A DNA stretch of 64,000 nt, from NCBI RefSeq assembly GCF_022898935.1, contig NZ_JALIRP010000007.1, positions 248,001 to 312,000 on the forward strand, written 5' to 3'. The translations under genes were made by a program, and so were the position numbers. Numbering within the stretch: the first letter of the stretch is position 1; each line of letters starts with the position of its first letter. The DNA is from Paenibacillus mangrovi (lineage in GTDB: Bacteria > Bacillota > Bacilli > Paenibacillales > Paenibacillaceae). The notes under the pieces were generated by a model. That model saw nothing but the letters and a program-made list of their open reading frames with translations. It did no database searches and was not told the DNA's origin. Shown piece after piece: positions 28,441 through 39,722 of the stretch.

Positions 28441-28476
28441 AAAAAACGGGTACCCGGGCCATATGCCGAATACCCG
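28441..28476 (-). terminator. Rho-independent terminator after the Lpl-type binding-protein gene
   Basis: On the minus strand, CGGGTA and TACCCG outer arms with an inner CGG/CCG pair, then TTTTTT. The secreted multidomain gene further downstream therefore depends on its own promoter or on read-through; no clear promoter was seen at 28259-28440. Confidence 0.8.
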
Positions 28477-28508
28477 CCGATGATCGACTGGACCGATGGG
28501 ATCTCGCC

Positions 28509-30083
28509 TTATTTGCTCGCTAGAAACGCATCGATTTGCTTTTGAAGCTCAATCTGAATTTTTTTGGCGTTGGCTTCGCCCTCTTTTTTGAATTTCGCCC
28601 ACGTCTCGTTCGGATCGGCCGCGCCGTCGAATAATGCGCTATAATATTTATCCTCAGTTGCGTTGTACAAGGATATCTCATTGATTACCGGGCTCGGATC
28701 GAACGAGAAGCCCGTCAAGATGCTGGTGGTTAGATTATTCGCATCCTTATTGAATTTATAGTGCTTAATCGTCTCTTCGTCGAAGCCGGCATTTAGACGG
28801 TCCATCGTAGGATTCCAGATCCAAGCATAAGGGAAGTAAGAGTAATTCGTGCCGATTTGCTTATATTGATCGTCTCCGACCGCTTCGTAATGCGTTCCTT
28901 CGATCCCATATGCGAGCAGGTCATAGTTTTCCTTCTGAGCCGTCCAATTCAGGAACATCATGGCGCGCTCTTTGTTTTTGCTGACCTTCGGAATGGCCTG
29001 GAAGTTCGCCTGCTTAAAATTGGTGATGTTCTTGCCCTTCTCCGTTTGGATGAAGGTAACCGCTTCCAATTCTGCGCCCGGAACGTTCTGGGCAACGGCA
29101 GCGCTCATGCTGGACGGAACGCCGAATTCGTTGTAGACGGCAACGGCGATTTTCCCGGAATTAATGACGGAATCAATGTCCTTCAGGGCGAGAATATCGG
29201 GATGAATCAGGCCATCGGTATACAGCTTTCTGGCATCTTCAATCCAGGACCAGACTCTTGGCTCCATCTCGTCGAACAGGTTATAGACCTTTCCGTCATT
29301 ATTTTTGTAGTATAGAACCAGGCTTTGCCCCAAAGCGTCTGATCTTAGAATCTGTGGATCGTACTCCATGAAGGCTCTGAAAGCGCCCCACGAGACGTCT
29401 TTCTGTCCGGCTTGGCCGTAAGCGAGCAGCGGAATAACATCCTTCTCATTCTCCTTCACTTTGTAAGCGAATTTAATCAAATCGTCATAGGTTTGAATCG
29501 GAGGAAGGCCATACTTCTCCCTCAAATCCTTGCGGACCAAATACGTTCTTCCTGCCAAATGCGTGTTGCCAAGAGGAAGAGCGTAGATTTTGCCTTGAAA
29601 TTTGTTGGCGTTAAACATTTGCTCGGATCTCACTTTAACGGCATCCTGACCGTACTTGCTCAGCAAATCTTCCAGCGGCTCGTAATAACCGGCGCTGATC
29701 ATTTGTTCCATGTGCAGCCACGGTGCATCAAAGATCAGATCAACATCTTCACCGGATGCAAGCATGACCTGAGTCTTCTGGGCCAGATCTGACCAAGGTA
29801 CGAATACGAGATTGAGCTTCACATTAATCGTGTCTGCCATCCGTTTCTCAGCTTCTTTGATGATGAGATCCATGTCGGCCGGCCTATCGCCCGGAAGTAT
29901 AATCTTAAGCGTAACCGGATCCAGCTTGGTCGTTGCTGCTCCCGCAGATGGCGCCGTGCCGCCCTTTGAAGAAGAATCGCCGGCAGCATTACCAGTATCG
30001 TTGGAACTTGCGCTGCACCCGACTAACGTCGCCATCATAAGCGACAGGACCAGCATCATCGACCATCTTTTTCTTATTTTCAT
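28509..30083 (-). CDS. Sugar-binding lipoprotein, LplA type
   Basis: About 524 residues. ATG 30083 follows TAGGAGG, so the 12 upstream in-frame codons are rejected. Lipobox LVGC is at about residues 20-23 of this form. It has the large-size LplA/family 1 fold common in Paenibacillus: a Ser/Gly-rich linker, LKIILPGDRPADMDLIIKEAEKR, the NVKLNLVFVPWSDLAQKTQVMLASGEDVDLIFDAPW strand region, and a Trp-rich C-terminal lobe. Together with two LplB/LplC-type permeases upstream it forms an importer for oligosaccharides. Here the binding protein is the last gene of the trio. Confidence 0.93.
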   Translation of the reverse strand: MKIRKRWSMMLVLSLMMATLVGCSASSNDTGNAAGDSSSKGGTAPSAGAATTKLDPVTLKIILPGDRPADMDLIIKEAEKRMADTINVKLNLVFVPWSDLAQKTQVMLASGEDVDLIFDAPWLHMEQMISAGYYEPLEDLLSKYGQDAVKVRSEQMFNANKFQGKIYALPLGNTHLAGRTYLVRKDLREKYGLPPIQTYDDLIKFAYKVKENEKDVIPLLAYGQAGQKDVSWGAFRAFMEYDPQILRSDALGQSLVLYYKNNDGKVYNLFDEMEPRVWSWIEDARKLYTDGLIHPDILALKDIDSVINSGKIAVAVYNEFGVPSSMSAAVAQNVPGAELEAVTFIQTEKGKNITNFKQANFQAIPKVSKNKERAMMFLNWTAQKENYDLLAYGIEGTHYEAVGDDQYKQIGTNYSYFPYAWIWNPTMDRLNAGFDEETIKHYKFNKDANNLTTSILTGFSFDPSPVINEISLYNATEDKYYSALFDGAADPNETWAKFKKEGEANAKKIQIELQKQIDAFLASK

Positions 30084-30140
30084 ACTGTGACCTCCTAATG
30101 TGGTTGGTTCTATTCTCAACCGGATGTGTCCGGGTTAAGA

Positions 30141-31070
30141 CTAGCCTTTCAGGGCGCCAATGGTAATTCCCTTGACAAAATACCTTTGAATGAATGGGTA
30201 CAAAAAGAAAATCGGACCAATCGTTACGCATACCGTTGCCAATTGCACGCTATAAGTTGGGAGCGGCTGGGTATATGTGGTTTGACTTCCGCCGACATAG
30301 GCGCCGATATTAATGTTGGAGATCAACTGGCGAATCATCATCTGCAGCGGATGAAGCTTATAATCGTCGATGAACATGAGCGCCAGAAAGAAATCATTCC
30401 AATATTGCAGCGCATAGAATAAGCCTACTGTCGCGATGACCGGCTTGGAGATTGGCATGATGATCTTGAAGAAGATTTTCAGATCGTTGGCACCGTCGAT
30501 TGTTGCCGCTTCATTAATCTCATAGGGCAGCGTTCTGAAGAAAGAAACCATAATGAAGGCAAAGAACGGATTCAACATGTAAGGAAGGATAAGCGCCCAG
30601 AGCGAATCCTTGAGGTGAAGCCAATTGGCGATAAGAATATAGAACCCGACCAAACCCGCTCCGAAGATCATCGTAAAATAGGTTAAAAAGGACAATACAT
30701 TGCGGTACTTCACCTTGGGATGGGACAGCACGTAGGCGTACATAGCGGTAATCAGCACCGCGAGTACGGTACCTATGATCGTAACGGTCATGGATACGGC
30801 ATAACTGCTGGCAATCTGCCTGCCATTCATTAGATATTGATAAGCGTCCAAGGAAAAATTCTGCGGAATCAGTTGATATCCGCTCCGCTTGATGGAAGAT
30901 TCCGCGGCGAACGAATTAATGAACACGAGCCAGAAAGGAATAAAACAGATCAAGGCGAACGCGCCGCTAAACGCGTAGATAAAGAAAAGAAAAATCTTCT
31001 CGGATAGCGAGCGGTCTGTCTTTACCTTTATCGCTTTAACAGATTTGACCTGACGAATCGAACTTTCCAT
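30141..31070 (-). CDS. ABC transporter permease, LplC type
   Basis: 309 residues with six membrane segments and a basic cytoplasmic N-terminus. The EAA loop is NEAATIDGANDLKIFFKIIMPISKPV (about residues 195-220), and the C-terminus YFVKGITIGALKG is typical of the MalG-like partner. It lies 20 bp after the LplB-type gene and 57 bp before the binding-protein start. No ATPase gene is present nearby. Confidence 0.93.
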   Translation of the reverse strand: MESSIRQVKSVKAIKVKTDRSLSEKIFLFFIYAFSGAFALICFIPFWLVFINSFAAESSIKRSGYQLIPQNFSLDAYQYLMNGRQIASSYAVSMTVTIIGTVLAVLITAMYAYVLSHPKVKYRNVLSFLTYFTMIFGAGLVGFYILIANWLHLKDSLWALILPYMLNPFFAFIMVSFFRTLPYEINEAATIDGANDLKIFFKIIMPISKPVIATVGLFYALQYWNDFFLALMFIDDYKLHPLQMMIRQLISNINIGAYVGGSQTTYTQPLPTYSVQLATVCVTIGPIFFLYPFIQRYFVKGITIGALKG

Positions 31071-31090
31071 GTTGAGCCTCCCGAGTTCTT

Positions 31091-32002
31091 TTAGAATAAA
31101 CTGGAATCCTTGTCGATTTTCTTGGCGATGGCATTAAAGATCAAGATCGTCACAAGCCCCATGACGGATTGATAGAGAATAACCGCGGAAGATTTGCTGA
31201 AATCGCCTAACTGCCGAAGCGCCCTGTAAGAGTAGGTGTCGATGACATCAGTGGTTGGATACAAAGGAGCGGTGTCTCCGACAATCCCGTATATCATTCC
31301 GAAATCTCCATAGAAAATCCGTCCAACCCCAAGCAAAGCCAGCACGATGAGAACGTTGCGAATTAATGGGATGGTAATATGAATGATTTGCTGAAACCGG
31401 GTGGCCCCGTCTATCTTGGCACTCTCGTAATATTCTCCGGAAATCCCCGTAATCGCGGCCAGAAAGATGATGGAGTAATAACCTGCGAATTTCCATACGT
31501 AAATGACCGTCAGAATGGCCGGCCAGACTTCGGGCATCAGGTACCAATTTTTCGGATCCAACCCATTGGCGGCCAATGTCCGGTTCAGAATGCCGTCCGT
31601 CGTGTTCAGAAAAGCAAACACCATCATGCTGACGACCAGCCATGAAATAAAGTACGGCATAAAGATAAACGACTGTGCGATCTTCTTGAAGACCACTTTT
31701 TGAATTTCATTCAGGAGGATCGCGAGCAGCAGGGCCATGCCCAGGCCGCAGACGATGAATAATCCATTGAGGAAGATCGTATTAAACGTAACCTTATACC
31801 AGTCGCTGCCCATAAAGAAGAACTTGAAATTATCGAAACCGACCCATTCACTCCCCCATATACCATCTGACAAACGATACCTTTTGAATGCGATCAAATG
31901 CCCAGCCATAGGCAAATAGGCGAATATTAGCAAAAACAGCAATCCCGGCAAAGATAGTACATATAAGTATTTGTTCTTGACGATTTCTCTGACCATTCCC
32001 AC
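31091..32002 (-). CDS. ABC transporter permease, LplB type
   Basis: About 304 residues. Three in-frame starts compete. GTG 32002 has AGAGGAGA ten bases upstream and is preferred. ATG 32026 has no ribosome binding site and ATG 31996 would have one only three bases away. The first membrane segment (LYVLSLPGLLFLLIFAYLPM) and the EAA loop YESAKIDGATRFQQIIHITIPLI identify the family. It is first in the transporter operon, about 290 bp after the AraC-type sensor, whose terminator lies in between. Confidence 0.9.
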   Translation of the reverse strand: MGMVREIVKNKYLYVLSLPGLLFLLIFAYLPMAGHLIAFKRYRLSDGIWGSEWVGFDNFKFFFMGSDWYKVTFNTIFLNGLFIVCGLGMALLLAILLNEIQKVVFKKIAQSFIFMPYFISWLVVSMMVFAFLNTTDGILNRTLAANGLDPKNWYLMPEVWPAILTVIYVWKFAGYYSIIFLAAITGISGEYYESAKIDGATRFQQIIHITIPLIRNVLIVLALLGVGRIFYGDFGMIYGIVGDTAPLYPTTDVIDTYSYRALRQLGDFSKSSAVILYQSVMGLVTILIFNAIAKKIDKDSSLF

Positions 32003-32255
32003 CTTGTGTCCGTCTCCTCTCCGCATAAGCGATTGTTTTTTCTACGACCAAGCTTAAAATTCCTGCGGGTGGTCTGTATAGTTCTAATAACGGAAGTAAC
32101 GGCTTAAACCCCCTAAAAATCAAGGTTCTCAATTCGGAGATCGGGTTCGCAAAACGGAAAAACACCGTATATGAGCCCGCAATTCCGCTTTTTGCCCCTC
32201 GATTTCAGTGATCGCTGCCATTATGCGGGGATGGATGAGGGATGAGCCTTCATTA

Positions 32256-32287
32256 GAAAAGGCCTCCACCCGAACGGCTGGAGGCCT
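32256..32287 (-). terminator. Rho-independent terminator after the AraC-type regulator
   Basis: On the minus strand, AGGCCTCCA and TGGAGGCCT arms around a 10-nt loop, followed by TTTTC. It ends the regulator transcript before the transporter genes, which must have a promoter of their own within 32003-32255. None is obvious by eye. Confidence 0.85.
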
Positions 32288-32295
32288 CCCATCTT

Positions 32296-34584
32296 TTATC
32301 CCATATCCCGGTATTGGCTCGGCGTCATTCCGGTCGCTTTTTTGAAGATCGTGAAGAAGTGGCTCTTCGTCTGGAAGCCGGCCCTCTCTCCGATATCCGT
32401 AACGGTCCAATGGGTCGAGACGAGCAATTCCTTCACCTTCGTGATGCGAGCCTGCAGAATATAATCAGACAGCGTCAGGTCCAGGACGTCTTTGAACAGT
32501 TGCCGCACATGCCTGGTCGATAAAGATAGGTGTTCGGCTATCTCCTCGATCGTGAGCATCGGGTCATGAAGGTGATTTTTGACGTAATCCACGATCTCGG
32601 TAACGATTTCATCTTTGCGGCTTGAACCTTTACGAAGACTTAATTCGTCGATAATACCGAGCAATTCCTTCTCCAACCAGCCCCTCACTCCAAAGAGCGT
32701 ATCGAACGACTCCAGGATGTTCTCTATTCCTTCTATAGATTCAATGGAAGGAAGCTTGTTGAAGGACTTAAACAGCGTATATAACATCAATGAGAGCTGA
32801 AACCTGCTCTGTGAATAATGCATGGACTGCATATGAACGAAAATTTCATTCAAGCCTGCGATGACCTCTTCAGGCTTGCCCAATCGGACTTTCGTAATCA
32901 GTTCCTCCACCAGATTGTCATCAGCCAGTGGCTGAACACTTCGCATGTAATTTTCGAAATCGCCTTCCATATAAATTTTATCTTCACCTGAGACGAATTT
33001 AAGCATCGTCAATTCATGGATATGCTGGTATATAGCACGTATATCGTCGCTGATTCCCTTTCGCTCGCTGACCGATAACGTAATCCGGACTTGTGTCCAA
33101 TGATATATCTGTTCTTTTACTTCCTCTAGGAGTGCCGTTATATGCTCACTAGAGAGCGGGTTGCCGGCTACCAGCAAAACGAGATGGTCGCTGCCCAGAT
33201 CAATGGATTCTGCGTAGCCTCTTCTATTCATGATCTCTTCTGCAATGTTGCCCATTGCGTACTTGATTAATTTTCTGGAGGCGAAACTATACTTCTCTTT
33301 AAACGCGCTGTATCCGTTAATCCGAATAACGCTAACATACAGTCCTTCGTATTGAAACAGCTTGGTTTGTTCTCGAAGATACTGCTCAACCGGCGTTATC
33401 AGCTTGCCTTGAAGGACCCATTGCCTCAGGTATTCGGTCTTGATCACGTCGCGGTGCTCCCGCATAGACGAATTGAGCTGGACCATTCGATCCTCCAGCA
33501 TCTCGATTCCGTAACGGATGACTTTATATTCTTCCGTCGGGCCATAATCGTTTTTTTTGTTGTTCAAGAGAAGACCGAACTTCATTTCCAATTGATTCGC
33601 CAGCTGCGAAAAGGGCATATAGGTTCGCCTTGAATTCCAGAATAAAATAGCGAGCAGCAAAGCGACCATGCAAGCAATAAACGCCATCATCTTCGCTTGG
33701 AACGATTGGAAGTCAGAGCGAATTCCTTCCATCTTGGCCATTTGATAGAGACTCCAGCCCTGCGGTTCAATGCGTGCATACTGAATCGACCATGAATCCC
33801 CTTCGTAAATCTGGGTTAGTTTCCCGGAGTCGTGGACCGATTTGGCAGCCAACTCGGCATATAGCTCCTTAGATTCGGAGGATCCGAGCATGACCTCACC
33901 TTTATCATCGAGAATAAAGGAATTGAACCCCGCATTCCCGTTATCCTTGAGCAAATACTGCTTCAATAAGGCATTATCCAGAAAAAGAACCAAATAACCG
34001 TATGAGGGCTGACCGGAAGGCACCGTTGGAATCATAAGCGCAAGCATCTGCAGTCCGTTTATCCGGTGAATGAAATACCGCTGGTAAGCGCTCCGTGGTT
34101 GCTTGGTCAAAGCCAAAATGTCCTGGTCCTTGAAAGGTTTGAACGAGGATATTCCATACTTGAGATCAATGACGTGTTCCGTCCTCATGTTGATCAAATA
34201 AGCATTCTCAAGGAATGGCTCGGTCGTCATATATCTCGTTCCGGCAGAAAGAGCCTCGACCTCCGCTTCCCCCGTCTCCATACCGGATGACATCCATGCT
34301 TGGATGTCTTTGTCGGCGTACATATTTAAACCGTATGCGATCATTTTGTTGAAGATAAATTCCGCATTGTCCCGTGAATGCGCAAGCTCCGCTTGATTCA
34401 CTTTATCGATCTGTTTCATCGCGTATTTCGAGAACTGGCTTGTCAACAAGAAGATAAAGGGGACGGAAACAAGAGTAAACAGAAGGCATAACCCCAGAAA
34501 AATCCTGATATGCGTTTGCCTTGGAATAAAACGATTGTGTTCTACAAACGAACGCAGTTGTTGCAGTTTGGGGTACCGCAGCAT
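32296..34584 (-). CDS. Membrane-bound AraC-family regulator with extracellular sensor
   Basis: 762 residues. Two membrane segments (about 26-48, LGLCLLFTLVSVPFIFLLTS, and about 300-320, MAFIACMVALLLAILFW) enclose an extracellular Cache-like domain. A linker region with GGDEF-like remnants leads to a C-terminal AraC helix-turn-helix pair (about 660-760; TIEEIAEHLSLSTRHVRQLFKD and TVTDIGERAGFQTKSHFFTIFKKATGMTPSQYR). Regulators of this layout in Paenibacillus sit beside Lpl-type importers and switch them on when an extracellular sugar is present. It starts at ATG 34584 after AGGAGG. Confidence 0.92.
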   Translation of the reverse strand: MLRYPKLQQLRSFVEHNRFIPRQTHIRIFLGLCLLFTLVSVPFIFLLTSQFSKYAMKQIDKVNQAELAHSRDNAEFIFNKMIAYGLNMYADKDIQAWMSSGMETGEAEVEALSAGTRYMTTEPFLENAYLINMRTEHVIDLKYGISSFKPFKDQDILALTKQPRSAYQRYFIHRINGLQMLALMIPTVPSGQPSYGYLVLFLDNALLKQYLLKDNGNAGFNSFILDDKGEVMLGSSESKELYAELAAKSVHDSGKLTQIYEGDSWSIQYARIEPQGWSLYQMAKMEGIRSDFQSFQAKMMAFIACMVALLLAILFWNSRRTYMPFSQLANQLEMKFGLLLNNKKNDYGPTEEYKVIRYGIEMLEDRMVQLNSSMREHRDVIKTEYLRQWVLQGKLITPVEQYLREQTKLFQYEGLYVSVIRINGYSAFKEKYSFASRKLIKYAMGNIAEEIMNRRGYAESIDLGSDHLVLLVAGNPLSSEHITALLEEVKEQIYHWTQVRITLSVSERKGISDDIRAIYQHIHELTMLKFVSGEDKIYMEGDFENYMRSVQPLADDNLVEELITKVRLGKPEEVIAGLNEIFVHMQSMHYSQSRFQLSLMLYTLFKSFNKLPSIESIEGIENILESFDTLFGVRGWLEKELLGIIDELSLRKGSSRKDEIVTEIVDYVKNHLHDPMLTIEEIAEHLSLSTRHVRQLFKDVLDLTLSDYILQARITKVKELLVSTHWTVTDIGERAGFQTKSHFFTIFKKATGMTPSQYRDMG

Positions 34585-34609
34585 GGCCGAACCTCCTGTG
34601 TACTGGGTG

Positions 34610-35380
34610 TCAATCCGCGATATCTACTTGAACGCCGTTATCGATGCACGCCTGCAAAAGGGCTTCATCTGGCGACTCGTCGGTAATCATTCGATGAATA
34701 CCCGATAATGAAGCGAAGGAAACGAGCACTTTCGCGCCGAATTTGGTGTGATCCAGCACAATCACCGCATCGGACGACTGCCTGATGGCAATCTGTTTGA
34801 TCTCCGTTTCATAGATATTGGAGTTGCTGAATCCATGTTCAATATCAACGCCCGTCGCCCCTAGGAAGACGCGATCAAATGCCATCCCCGCCAAGTTCTG
34901 GGCCGCCATGGGACCAACGAGGGAATGGGTGGATTCCAGAAGCATGCCGCCGGTCATCATCGTAGGAATTTGTTTGGCGGATAGTTCTGCCGCGACGTTT
35001 AATGCGTTGGTAACCACGGTAACATCCATCCCTTGAGGGAGGAACCGCGCTACCTGCAAAGTGGTCGTTCCTCCATCGAGAAACACGGACTCTCCGGGAC
35101 GTATAAGAGCTGCAGCTCTGCGTCCGATCTTCATTTTCTCTTCCATGAATAAAACGGAGCGCTCTTTGAGCGCCACATCCTGACCTACGTATATGGCACC
35201 GCCGAATGTTCGTTTAATGGAACCCGCTTCTTCAAGCTTCTCCAGGTCACGCCGGATCGTCATTTCTGTCACTTGGAACGATTCTCTAAGGTCGGCGATC
35301 CGCATTTCTCCTGCCAGGGAGATGCGATCCAGCATCTGCTGCTGTCGTGCATTAAGTTGAATATGTGCTGTATTTCTCAT
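34610..35380 (-). CDS. DeoR/GlpR-family transcriptional repressor
   Basis: 256 residues. N-terminal winged helix (about 10-65; LNARQQQMLDRISLAGEMRIADL and EMTIRRDLEKLEEAGSIKRTFGGA). The C-terminal sensor domain has the phosphosugar-binding DGGTTTLQVARFL, VVTNALNVAAEL and FLGATGVD motifs. It starts at ATG 35380 after CAGGAGG. It follows the sugar-catabolic genes by 100 bp and probably represses them until a phosphorylated intermediate appears. Confidence 0.93.
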   Translation of the reverse strand: MRNTAHIQLNARQQQMLDRISLAGEMRIADLRESFQVTEMTIRRDLEKLEEAGSIKRTFGGAIYVGQDVALKERSVLFMEEKMKIGRRAAALIRPGESVFLDGGTTTLQVARFLPQGMDVTVVTNALNVAAELSAKQIPTMMTGGMLLESTHSLVGPMAAQNLAGMAFDRVFLGATGVDIEHGFSNSNIYETEIKQIAIRQSSDAVIVLDHTKFGAKVLVSFASLSGIHRMITDESPDEALLQACIDNGVQVDIAD

Positions 35381-35480
35381 TCCTGCCTCCTGGCTTTATT
35401 CATGTTTTAGATTCTACTATCGCCTTTTACAGGCTTCGATCGATTTCAAAAACGATATAGATTTGCGATGGTTCATGAGG

Positions 35481-37340
<1,860 letters not shown>

Positions 37341-37344
<4 letters not shown>

Positions 37345-38507
37345 TTCAAGCCCTCCCAGTCCACGGTGACCGTGCTTCCCGTGCGGTGCGAGTCTAATGC
37401 TGCGGTAAATATGCGATGGCTGCCTGCCGTTTCTTCGGGCAGTGCACAGTAGAACGGCTGCGTCATACGATCGCGGCCGTGAACGACCTCATCGCAAAAA
37501 GCGGCCCACATCTGCAGAATGGAGTCGGAGAAGCCAAATTCGAAGATCGCTCCCGTTATAGTGCCATACGCGCTTTTATAGGGCACATCAACAATATGCC
37601 AAGCTTGCTGGCCTCCTGGGACGTATGGAAGAGATGCAAGCTGCTTCGGGTTCTTCGTCGTAAATTCCGCCGAGAATTCCGTTCCTTGGATCCGGATAAA
37701 CCAAGTGTTGGCGTGGCCAGGCGCAATCCTTTTCGTAGATAATACCATCGGGAATTGCTGGTCGGCTCTCTTCACCTCACAAGCAAGAATGGCGTTGTCC
37801 CACGTCTCGCACGGTGCTGCTCCTCCCCTGCCGTCGGGCCGCTCTTCGACAACCTTCGAAAGCAGCGCACGCACATTGGTCGGCTTCCAACCGAACCGCA
37901 TCGGCAGGTGGAGAACATGAAGCCCGAGATCACCCATGCATCCGTATTCCCCATTGGTGGCACGCCGGCGTTTCCAATTGATCGGTTTCGTCGGATCCAG
38001 ATCGCTGGAATGCCAGAAGCCGGCCTCCACCTCGATGATCCGTCCGAATCTGCCCTCGTTAACCCATTTGGCAATCTGCTGAGCACCGGGGAAAAAGGGG
38101 AATTCGGAGGAGCTGCGGACGATAACCTGCGGGTTCTCTCTTATCGCTGCCGCTATCGCTTCGTTCGCTTTGCGGTCGATGCCGAACGGTTTCTCTCCGA
38201 GTAGGTGCTTGCCAGCTTGGATGATATCGGTATAGATCTGCTCGTGAAGATTGTGGGGAACCGCACAGTAGACCGCCTCTACGGTGGGATCTGCCAGTAG
38301 ATCCCTGTAATCGGTATAAGCATGGGTTACGCTTGGTACATTGTCCTTAAACCATTGCATCGCCGATTCATTGGCGTCGCACACCACTACGATACGAGGT
38401 TCGAAATCCACATTCGCCAGATGGCAAAAGCGGGCTGCCGCACTGGCAAACTCTTTGCCCATGAGGCCACAGCCGATAACACCGAAAGGAACGACTCTCT
38501 TGCCCAT
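37341..38507 (-). CDS. Gfo/Idh/MocA-family oxidoreductase
   Basis: 388 residues. The N-terminal Rossmann fold is shown by VIGCGLMGKEFASAAARF and VVVCDANESAMQWF. The family EKPFGID motif (here GEKPFGIDRKANEAIA) supplies the catalytic lysine. The C-terminal alpha/beta domain has GCMGDLGLHVLHLPMRFG with the conserved His. These enzymes oxidise or reduce sugars or inositols with NAD(P). Its stop and start overlap both neighbours, so it is translated as part of a tight operon. Confidence 0.92.
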
Positions 38508-39349
38508 TAGGAATCAGCCCCCTTCAAAATCGCTAAACCCTGCTCCGCCGAAGCCCCTTCATGAACGATAGCCATGAGGGCTGATGTCATCGCTCCGGGA
38601 TTGGGATGCTGAATGACATTTCGGCCGTATACGATACCGGAAGCGCCCTGTCTCATCAGCTCTTCCGTACGCTTCATAATCTCTTCATCGCTGGCCCGTC
38701 CTCCGCCGCGTACGAGAACAGGAACACCGGAGGCGACTTCAATGACGCGTGCGTATTCGCTCACATCGTCCGATGGATCCGCCTTAATGACGTCCGCGCC
38801 GAGTTCGACGCCTTGACGAACGAGAGACATGATTTTCTGAATATTGCCATCCGTCATGTACCCGCCCTTTACTTCGTTCGGAAGCATAACGAGCGGTTCA
38901 ATCATTAGTGGCATTCCGTATTTCTCGCTCTCAGACTTCAGAAGCGTAATATTGCGCACGCATTGATGATGCAGCTCGGGCTGCCCAGGAAGAAGCAGCA
39001 AATTAATGCAAACGGCGACGGCATCCAATCGAACGGCTTGCTCAATAGCCCGGTCGATGAGCTCACTAAATAGATATTTGGGCAACTCAGTCCCATAGAT
39101 GTTCGCTGCGTCCGTTCTCAGTACAAGCGCAGGCTTCTGCTTGCCCGGAATATCCTGAAGCAAGCGAGCCTGACCGGCGCTTAGCTGAATGCAATCAGGA
39201 CCGGCTTTAATTACCGTTTCGATGGCGCTATTCATGTTCTCAATGCCGGATAGAAAGGAAAATTCATTGAAAAATCCATGATCGATGGCGACGTCGAAAC
39301 ATTTACCTTGTACGCTGAACATCCGATTCAATCGAGGTTTGGTAGACAT
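38507..39349 (-). CDS. Class I aldolase, DhnA/LacD-like family
   Basis: About 280 residues from ATG 39349 (MSTKPRLNRMF...), with AAGGAG 11 bases upstream. The frame stays open for 53 further codons, but they read as promoter DNA. The sequence has the start CFDVAIDHGFF, VIKAGPDCIQLSAGQARLLQ, DAVAVCINLLLLPG, and the Schiff-base region ELGADVIKADPSDDVSEYARV followed by PVLVRGGGRASDEEI. This is the DhnA-type (beta/alpha)8 aldolase group, which includes aldolases for fructose, tagatose and sulfofructose phosphates. First gene of the catabolic operon. It would cleave the kinase product. Confidence 0.87.
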   Translation of the reverse strand: MSTKPRLNRMFSVQGKCFDVAIDHGFFNEFSFLSGIENMNSAIETVIKAGPDCIQLSAGQARLLQDIPGKQKPALVLRTDAANIYGTELPKYLFSELIDRAIEQAVRLDAVAVCINLLLLPGQPELHHQCVRNITLLKSESEKYGMPLMIEPLVMLPNEVKGGYMTDGNIQKIMSLVRQGVELGADVIKADPSDDVSEYARVIEVASGVPVLVRGGGRASDEEIMKRTEELMRQGASGIVYGRNVIQHPNPGAMTSALMAIVHEGASAEQGLAILKGADS

Positions 39350-39403
39350 GCTGGCGGCAGCTCCTTTTTTGTTAAAAACAGGAATATGTTCGTTTATAAC
39401 ATT

Positions 39404-39432
39404 ATCATATATACAAATAAACAATTTTTCAA
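39404..39432 (-). promoter_or_regulatory. Sigma-A type promoter of the aldolase-deoR operon
   Basis: On the minus strand, -35 TTGAAA at 39432-39427, a 17-bp spacer, and -10 TATGAT at 39409-39404. It lies 55 bp before the chosen aldolase start. This supports ATG 39349, because the longer reading frame would begin upstream of the promoter. Confidence 0.65.
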
Positions 39433-39588
39433 TCCAAAAAATTGAAATTATCGAGTCAACATTTTTCATTATGAAAGCAAAGAGAAAACGGAAAGCCGCA
39501 GTGAGCAAGGTTATGCTCTAGCTAGGGTCGTGTGGCTTTCACTTACCCATAATTTGCAAAAGAAAGCAGCAGTTGACCAAAATAGAAG

Positions 39589-39697
39589 AATGGCGGTACA
39601 GGAATAACCCCCTGCACCGCCATTTTTTCATTTTTACATCATTTTTTTCTCTATGCGAGCTATGTTTCCACCGAGTCTTACCTCTTTTGGGACAGCC
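39589..39697 (-). repeat. IS-end-like repeat with hairpin, copy 1
   Basis: 109 bp nearly identical to 55341-55448. Read leftward it begins GGCTGTCCCAAAAGAGGTAA, like the end of a transposable element, and contains a strong hairpin (AATGGCGGTGCAGG and CCTGTACCGCCATT). No transposase and no opposite end were found nearby. It lies 26 bp after the gene for the beta-module protein and may serve as its terminator. Confidence 0.75.
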
Positions 39698-39722
39698 CCT
39701 AGTCAAATCATAATATGAATAT

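Noticed and set aside
39350-39508. 53-residue N-terminal extension of the aldolase
   Set aside because: The stretch contains a -35/-10 pair, is very AT-rich, and the family start lies just after ATG 39349.
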